The notes under the pieces: model-generated
Told to the model about the DNA's origin: nothing
The model's database searches: none
The model's input: only the letters and a program-made list of their open reading frames with translations
Position numbers and translations under genes: made by a program
NCBI GenBank assembly: GCA_937901455.1
Contig: CALDIA010000066.1
Span: 1-10,685 of the forward strand
Length of the DNA stretch: 10,685 bases
Source of the DNA: an uncultured Bacteroidales bacterium
GTDB taxonomy: Bacteria > Bacteroidota > Bacteroidia > Bacteroidales > WCHB1-69
Direction: 5' to 3'
In this document: piece by piece, positions 1 to 4,501 of the stretch
How positions within the stretch are numbered: position 1 is the stretch's first letter
Layout of the letters: the number at the start of each line of letters is the position of its first letter

Positions 1-12
1 ATTGATTTATGC

Positions 13-20
13 GGGAGGTG
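13..20 (+). promoter_or_regulatory. Shine-Dalgarno of the AAA ATPase gene
   Basis: GGGAGGTG ends 7 bases before the ATG at 28. It supports that start over an upstream one, in a genome where many of the other genes here lack a clear SD. Confidence 0.7.
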
Positions 21-27
21 CGGACAC

Positions 28-1290
28 ATGTTAAAAAGATTTTCGGTAACAAATTTTATGAATTTTAAAGAAAAACTGACTTGGGATTTAGGTAGCCCGG
101 CAAATTATGAGTTTAATAGTGATATAGTAGAAAAAGGATGCATTACAAAAGGGCTAATTTATGGCATAAATGGCAGTGGAAAAACTACATTCCTCAATGC
201 TTTTAGATTGCTCTATGAAGGAGTTGCTGGCAATGGCTTTGAAAAGCTGTTTCAAGAATCATGGGGCGGTTATTCTAATGTGGTCAATGCCAACCATCAA
301 GACACACCAGACAGAATAAAGCTGACTTTTGTGTTTGACCATGAAAAGCTGAAAGCATTGGTGCCAAAATCGCCTTTCAAGAACGATGCGTATTATGAGA
401 TTGAAATCAGGCCTATTGGAAAGACAAGTTATAGTTTGGCGGAACGCTTATATTCAGAAAGCTCAAAAAACATTGGTGAGCATTTCACATATTTAGACTT
501 CAAGGATGGCAAAGGCATCTTTAGCGTAAGGCATAGTGATGGGATAAGAAACGAACATGAGAATTATGGGGGCGACGTGTCGTCGCAAGAACTGGTTCTT
601 AGACAAATCAGCGACCCGAGAAGATACCTCCCTTCACACACCATAAAGACTGCAATTGCGTCTATGGCCTTCTATGACACTTTCAGTACTACCAGCGACA
701 GCAAAATACGTAAACCTGCCGAATACAGCAGTGCAATGAAGCTCAACCAATCAGGTGAGAATTTGGTGCAATTGCTCTCTAATTTGAAAAACGCTGATTT
801 GTGGACTTATCAAGAGATTGAAAAACAGTTGTCAACAGTGAACCCAGGATTTATTTCCCTTGAGTTCAACCCATTCGGCTCCCAGTTGTATTTGTCAATG
901 CGCGAGGCTAATATGAGCCACACCATAGGAATGCAGCATATTTCGGACGGAACATTGAGATACCTCTTGTTGATGGGCATTCTGCTCAACAAGCATCGTG
1001 GAGCCATTGTCGGATTGGATGAGCCTGAAGGCAGATTACATCCTGACATGATTAATTCCGTTGCTGAAATGTTGCGCCGAGCATCCAACAGTTCACAATT
1101 GATTATTGCCACTCATTCACCGCTGCTTCTCAATGCTTTCACATTGGAAGATGTGCTCGTTTTCGAAAAGGAAGAAAACAACGCATCGGTCGTCAAGCGG
1201 TATAATGAAGAGGATTTTGGCATGTACGAAGGCGATTTGTTGCCTGGGCAATTATGGCTTAGAGGCGAAATAGGAGGGAAAAGATGGTAA
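28..1290 (+). CDS. SMC/OLD-like AAA family ATPase, partner of DUF4276 protein
   Basis: A 420-residue soluble ATPase of the AAA_15/AAA_21 (ABC/SMC/OLD-like) group. The N-terminus (MLKRFSVTNFMNF) is the usual first strand of this family. Walker A is GINGSGKT at residues 46-53. The C-terminal half carries an ABC-signature-like ISDGTLRYL (305-313), Walker B GAIVGLDEPEGRLHPD (325-340, with D331 and E332) and the switch histidine in IIATHSP (H363). The middle (about 65-300) is the insertion typical of these proteins. A GGGAGGTG Shine-Dalgarno at 13-20 lies 7 bases before the ATG and decides the start, although the frame is open to the window edge. The stop overlaps the next start by 7 bases, so the two products are probably translationally coupled. 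Such ATPases often act as sensors that control a linked nuclease, as in OLD, Gabija and PARIS. A defence role here is inference; the ATPase call is firm. Confidence 0.93.
   Translation: MLKRFSVTNFMNFKEKLTWDLGSPANYEFNSDIVEKGCITKGLIYGINGSGKTTFLNAFRLLYEGVAGNGFEKLFQESWGGYSNVVNANHQDTPDRIKLTFVFDHEKLKALVPKSPFKNDAYYEIEIRPIGKTSYSLAERLYSESSKNIGEHFTYLDFKDGKGIFSVRHSDGIRNEHENYGGDVSSQELVLRQISDPRRYLPSHTIKTAIASMAFYDTFSTTSDSKIRKPAEYSSAMKLNQSGENLVQLLSNLKNADLWTYQEIEKQLSTVNPGFISLEFNPFGSQLYLSMREANMSHTIGMQHISDGTLRYLLLMGILLNKHRGAIVGLDEPEGRLHPDMINSVAEMLRRASNSSQLIIATHSPLLLNAFTLEDVLVFEKEENNASVVKRYNEEDFGMYEGDLLPGQLWLRGEIGGKRW
1272..1277 (+). promoter_or_regulatory. Shine-Dalgarno inside the ATPase gene for the DUF4276 start
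   Basis: AGGAGG lies 6 bases upstream of the ATG at 1284 and inside the last codons of the ATPase gene. With the 7-base ORF overlap it suggests coupled translation at a fixed ratio. Confidence 0.75.
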
Positions 1291-1949
1291 TTAGGATTAT
1301 TGTTGAGGGTGGTGCATATCCCAACACCCCCCATTCTGCGACAGATTTGACGCTTGACGGTTCTGAAGTATTGCGTGAAGAATTGAAGAAGTTTTTCACG
1401 ACAGTGCTTGGAATTGCCGACATTAGTATCATAGTGAGTTATCAGGCGGGGTACAAAAACGCTGCTAAGGTATTTATTTCCAAACCAGAGGAAAACTATC
1501 TCTACACTGATTTGGATTATATTCCAGAAAAACGAGCAGATTGGTTCGCCCATTTGGAAGAAGATGGCATTGTCATTCCTGACGAGAGAAAAGCATATGT
1601 TTTCTTTTGGATACAAGAAATGGAGGCATGGTTTCTGAAGCAGCCACAAAGCATTGAGCGATGGGCTATTGACAGAAACATCAAGATAAAGAAACCCATT
1701 GCCGAAGATCCTCTGATTTCAGGCAAAGATATCGAGCATCTGCAACACAAGCCTTCTTTTGTGATGAAGGTAATCTTCCAGCGTGATTTGGAGAACACGC
1801 GTAAAGGGAAAAACGGTATGATTCAAAAACTGGAATATGGGAAACTACGCCATGCGCCAAGAATCATCCCTTATCTCATCCCACAAGACTTGATGACGAA
1901 AGACGCTGAATTAAGGGCATTTGTGAAAAGGGTTAAGGAACAAGTTTGA
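1284..1949 (+). CDS. DUF4276 family protein (TOPRIM-like putative nuclease)
   Basis: A 221-residue protein with the hallmarks of DUF4276. The first strand ends in an acidic IRIIVEGG (E8). A DxD-type pair occurs in LYTDLDY (73-79; D76, D78). The family's most typical stretch, IQEMEAWFL, is at 110-118, and the C-terminal YGKLRHAPR (185-193) matches the family's conserved KLRxxxP region. The E...DxD order resembles a TOPRIM metal-binding site, so a nuclease is plausible but not shown. The start is set by an AGGAGG at 1272-1277, 6 bases before the ATG, inside the end of the ATPase gene; the genes share ATGGTAA. The pairing parallels ATPase + TOPRIM defence systems such as PARIS (AriA with the DUF4435 protein AriB), but with a different second subunit. 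No membrane segment or signal peptide is seen. Confidence 0.85.
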   Translation: MVIRIIVEGGAYPNTPHSATDLTLDGSEVLREELKKFFTTVLGIADISIIVSYQAGYKNAAKVFISKPEENYLYTDLDYIPEKRADWFAHLEEDGIVIPDERKAYVFFWIQEMEAWFLKQPQSIERWAIDRNIKIKKPIAEDPLISGKDIEHLQHKPSFVMKVIFQRDLENTRKGKNGMIQKLEYGKLRHAPRIIPYLIPQDLMTKDAELRAFVKRVKEQV

Positions 1950-2117
1950 TTTTCATTCGGGTTTTCTTGCTTATAATCTTCTTAATTTCAGCGTCTTGCA
2001 TCTGTTTTTATTGAATTTCAGTCGGAATAATTGCAGGGTTTTTTGACTAAAAAGCAATGTGAACCGGTAGTGTTTCATTCAGTGTGTCCGCCCTCCAATC
2101 CCACCGTTGGGCTGTAG

Positions 2118-2138
2118 GGCTGTCGTACCACGGCAGCC
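2118..2138. repeat. Hairpin-forming inverted repeat, 9-bp stem
   Basis: GGCTGTCGT, loop ACC, ACGGCAGCC. Eight of nine pairs are Watson-Crick and one is a U-G wobble when read on the plus strand. GGGCTGT occurs twice just here (2109-2115, 2117-2123), and GGCAGCCG is repeated 16 bases later (2132-2139, 2148-2155), so the region is internally repetitive. Confidence 0.6.
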
Positions 2139-2171
2139 GTACATCGTGGCAGCCGCCCAAAACCAAAAACC

Positions 2172-2199
2172 GTAAAGACGCGCCGCGACACGTCTCTAC
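2172..2199. repeat. 28-bp near-perfect palindrome (GTAAAGACG...CGTCTCTAC)
   Basis: The arms GTAAAGACG and CGTCTCTAC flank the centre CGCCGCGACA. Of 14 symmetric pairs, 11 are Watson-Crick. The three exceptions are all A-C on the plus strand, which become G-U wobbles in a minus-strand RNA, so only the minus-strand transcript could form an unbroken hairpin. Short palindromes with such ends are, from memory, common intergenic repeats in bacteria; copy number here is unknown. Confidence 0.65.
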
Positions 2200-2208
2200 A
2201 ATCATGTA

Positions 2209-2223
2209 GGAATTGCAAATTCC
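2209..2223. repeat. REP-like hairpin copy 1 (ATTGCAAAT core)
   Basis: GGAATT, loop GCA, AATTCC: a 6-bp perfect stem sharing the AATTGCAAATT core with copy 2 and the ATTGCAAAT core with copy 3. Confidence 0.55.
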
Positions 2224-2237
2224 CTTCCTTCCCTAAC

Positions 2238-2260
2238 CTTGCGAATTGCAAATTCGCAAG
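2238..2260. repeat. REP-like hairpin copy 2 (ATTGCAAAT core)
   Basis: A perfect 10-bp stem, CTTGCGAATT with AATTCGCAAG, around the loop GCA. It runs into AACGGGGG, so AAGAACGGGG (2258-2267) is shared with copy 3 and lies on the same side of the hairpin. Confidence 0.7.
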
Positions 2261-2491
2261 AACGGGGGTCAGTCGCCCTAATCATTGCCCTTATTGAACA
2301 AACATGTCGAATAAAGCTCGGACCACCCAATCTGCCATAGAAACGATCTCAATAAATCTGAAAACAATTTCAGCAATCTTGTCTTTTGTCTAATACTTTT
2401 TCATAATATTTTTCCACACCTCCTTTCGATAGAATCTATAAAACACTGGTATCCAAAAGTTGTTTTCACGGTTTTTACCTTGAAAACGCTG

Positions 2492-2499
2492 CAAAGATA
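2492..2499 (-). promoter_or_regulatory. Orphan Bacteroidota -7 box (TATCTTTG)
   Basis: On the minus strand this reads TATCTTTG, a full match to the Bacteroidota -7 consensus TAnnTTTG. No good TTTG -33 element is seen 19-21 bases upstream. About 70 bases downstream lies AAAGGAGGTG (minus strand, 2417-2426), but the next ATG (2402-2404) opens only the four-codon frame MKKY. It looks like the start region of a lost gene, or it may drive an uncharacterised RNA antisense to nothing known. Confidence 0.45.
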
Positions 2500-2635
2500 C
2501 ACATTTTTTTCCAATGGCAAGCCTTTCCCCGAAATCCCGACGCTTCCTCATGGGTATCAAGGATGAATTACTCGGCAGGGCAGACCAGGCAAACACTTCG
2601 CCCGAGGTAGCGGTCGTAGTAGTTCTGTGGGTTGA

Positions 2636-2656
2636 TTCCGCATTGCAAATGCGGAA
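2636..2656. repeat. REP-like hairpin copy 3, just downstream of the HNH gene
   Basis: A perfect 9-bp stem, TTCCGCATT with AATGCGGAA, around the loop GCA. It is followed by the same AAGAACGGGG (2655-2664) as copy 2. The outer stem bases differ from copy 2 on both arms, so pairing is kept. It ends about 14 bases from the HNH stop and could act as an mRNA end structure or weak terminator, although no U-tract follows. Confidence 0.7.
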
Positions 2657-2670
2657 GAACGGGGACTAAT

Positions 2671-3423
2671 TCACCACCAAGGTTCATATTTATATTGAGG
2701 GTTGTCCTCCCTGTCGTTCTTGGACTTGTTGCAATGCTCACATGTGGTTTGCAAATTGCACGGGTCGTTTGTTCCGTATTTGTGCAAAGGAATTATGTGA
2801 TCAAAATTCACAGCATTTGAATGGGTGTAAACTTTGGTTAGATCTTGACCACAAAACACACATCTTCCGTGGTCTCTATGAAATACGGCATCTTTTACCC
2901 ATTGAGGAATTCTTGCCCGTTTCACAGTACCATCATCATTCATCATTTCTTTTGGGAAAGTCAATCCAGCGATTCTGTCCTCATCCTTTATTTCATCGGC
3001 AACTATCTTATTAAACTTGACCAAAAAAGAATGATTAGCAAATAAAATAAAGAAAACCTCATCTTTAATATACTGAAACAATTCTTCAAAAACTACTTCG
3101 TTTTTCTTATACCATTTATAGAAATCACCTTTCAACTTTGATTTAAACTGAACACCATAAGCATTTCCTATTTCTATCCATTTATCATATTCATCTTGAT
3201 CAAAACAATCACCATTTTTAGAATACTCTTTATTATAATAGTTTAAGAGTTGTGTATAGATATAGATATGTAACAAGCTAATTTTGTTATACTTTCTAAC
3301 GGCATCGATGAATTGTTGCTTATCATAATTCCAGAAACCTGTTTCATAATCAACCATCCCTGATATTATTTCAGCAAATTCATAGACATTATGGAATTTG
3401 TAATCTTCGAATTCTGGGTTCAT
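2671..3423 (-). CDS. HNH endonuclease domain protein
   Basis: A 250-residue protein with a C-terminal HNH domain. The domain starts with a typical lead-in (RIPQWVKDAVFHRDHGRCVF, 171-190). It continues with a first zinc knuckle CVFC (188-191), the catalytic-type DH of NFDHIIPLHKYG (D208, H209), the Asn of PCNLQ (N223) and a second knuckle CEHC (228-231) followed by NKSK. All core HNH and structural zinc positions are present, so it should be an active metal-dependent DNA-cutting domain. Residues 1-165 are acidic, aromatic-rich and mostly helical in look, and I recognise no family; they may bind the partner or target. The gene follows the DUF3644 gene by 36 bases on the same strand and is equally AT-rich, so the two probably form one transcript. 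No SD is visible. A defence role is inferred. Confidence 0.88.
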   Translation of the reverse strand: MNPEFEDYKFHNVYEFAEIISGMVDYETGFWNYDKQQFIDAVRKYNKISLLHIYIYTQLLNYYNKEYSKNGDCFDQDEYDKWIEIGNAYGVQFKSKLKGDFYKWYKKNEVVFEELFQYIKDEVFFILFANHSFLVKFNKIVADEIKDEDRIAGLTFPKEMMNDDGTVKRARIPQWVKDAVFHRDHGRCVFCGQDLTKVYTHSNAVNFDHIIPLHKYGTNDPCNLQTTCEHCNKSKNDREDNPQYKYEPWW

Positions 3424-3459
3424 AGTATTACTGTTTTTGGTGCTCCAATTAACAAGGAG

Positions 3460-4428
3460 CTATTTTCTGATATAATGTTTGTCCAACTCTTGAAACACAT
3501 TAGAACTATAAAAGCCCTGTTCTGAAGACTTTGGATTATTTGGATCGAGTTTTCTCAATAAATACAACTTTTTGTTTTTCTTGATTTCTGCCAATACTCT
3601 ATAAAACTTTTTGTTTTTCAAATAATTAGAATATCTATTACGGCATTTTTCTACTAATTTGTCGTGAGTAAGTGGATATCGTTTTAATAGATTATCTTCC
3701 GTAAGGTTTATAGGCAGACCAGAAGGATCGTATCTAACAGAAATTGAATCAAACGCATTTCCTTTTTGAAAGTTTACATCAATTGAAATTGTAATATCAA
3801 ACTGTTCATCTTGTTCATCTTTGCTATCAATTTTGGATTTGACAAGATTAAGGTAATTCTTGACTTCAGAAGTTAACACAGGTTGTACGATATCCTTGTT
3901 TACCAATGCAAGAGGCATTAGATAAAGGTTATACTTGTCAAAATCTATTTCAACATTGTTTTCCTTAATAATCAATATGTAGTTTTTAATGCATGCATAT
4001 CCAATTTCTTGCACTTGTTTTCCAAAACCATCATAATCTACAAAATGAACCGCATTATTTCTCAATTCTATCAACACCTCAATGTTGTTAATTAAGTTCT
4101 TTGGTAGTTGACTTCCTAATAGTGCAATTGCCTCATTTATAGAAATAAACATTGGGTTGCCGCATCTGTTTTTCTTGACAACACATCTATTTCTCGACTT
4201 ACTTCCATCATGTAGAATTGCAGGCTCTTGTTGATAAATGGATTTTTCTTTATACTTATTGTTTTTCAAAACAATTGCTTTCAAAAGCAATTCCCATGAA
4301 TTGACAGCCAATATCGAGAAAGCCTCTTCTCTATATTTGAAATCGGGCTTATTATAAATCTCAATAGCAGACATCATACTGGCAACCGATTTATCAAGTA
4401 AGCTTCTGTATAATTTATTGACTCTCAT
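3460..4428 (-). CDS. DUF3644 protein with HEPN-type RNxxxH motif
   Basis: A 322-residue protein matching DUF3644 from its start: LYRSLLDKSVASMMSAIEIY (6-25), KYREEAFSILAVNSWELLLKA (31-51, conserved ExxxK region) and IELRNNAVHFVD (120-131). The last contains R123-N-N-A-V-H128, which fits the R-x4-6-H motif with a polar residue after Arg, the catalytic signature of HEPN ribonucleases. The helical setting fits a HEPN fold. Residues about 250-320 (YPLTHDKLVEK..., ending LDKHYIRK) are basic and look like a separate nucleic-acid-binding or winged-helix-like tail; that part is a guess. It precedes the HNH gene by 36 bases, and the gap holds a small inverted repeat, GCTCC/GGAGC. Base composition is very low in GC (15 of 60 at 3781-3840) compared with the genes to the right, suggesting acquisition. 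The family call is good; RNase activity and defence role are inferred. Confidence 0.82.
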   Translation of the reverse strand: MRVNKLYRSLLDKSVASMMSAIEIYNKPDFKYREEAFSILAVNSWELLLKAIVLKNNKYKEKSIYQQEPAILHDGSKSRNRCVVKKNRCGNPMFISINEAIALLGSQLPKNLINNIEVLIELRNNAVHFVDYDGFGKQVQEIGYACIKNYILIIKENNVEIDFDKYNLYLMPLALVNKDIVQPVLTSEVKNYLNLVKSKIDSKDEQDEQFDITISIDVNFQKGNAFDSISVRYDPSGLPINLTEDNLLKRYPLTHDKLVEKCRNRYSNYLKNKKFYRVLAEIKKNKKLYLLRKLDPNNPKSSEQGFYSSNVFQELDKHYIRK

Positions 4429-4501
4429 ATCTTTTCCGTTTTACTCTCTCTTTGTTCTAATTAAATATGCTAAACAAATATGTGGTTCATAATTGAATCT
4501 T

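Larger units (their letters stand above)
1950..2670. other. Repeat-rich spacer between convergent gene pairs
   Basis: About 720 bases without a convincing gene, between the DUF4276 stop and the HNH stop. The first ~130 bases are T-rich with no good terminator. From about 2100 to 2260 there are four hairpin-forming sequences in close succession. From about 2400 to 2500 there is a minus-strand SD and a Bacteroidota-type -7 box with no ORF behind them. A 68-codon minus-strand frame (2390-2596) begins upstream of that -7 box and has no recognisable domain, so I do not call it. The last hairpin ends about 14 bases from the HNH stop codon. The stretch looks like an accumulation of short interspersed repeats and gene debris. 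Confidence 0.6.

Noticed and set aside
2..34. Possible end of an upstream plus-strand gene (LIYAGGADTC then stop) overlapping the ATPase start
   Set aside because: Only ten codons are visible, too few to support a gene. It would fit an upstream operon member if more sequence were available.
2032..2066. T-rich stretch after the DUF4276 gene considered as a terminator
   Set aside because: Only a weak TTGC/GCAA plus T/A-run pairing is present, with no GC-rich stem before a T-tract.
2390..2596. 68-codon minus-strand frame in the spacer
   Set aside because: It starts upstream of the -7 box, has no SD or domain, and lies in repeat-like sequence.
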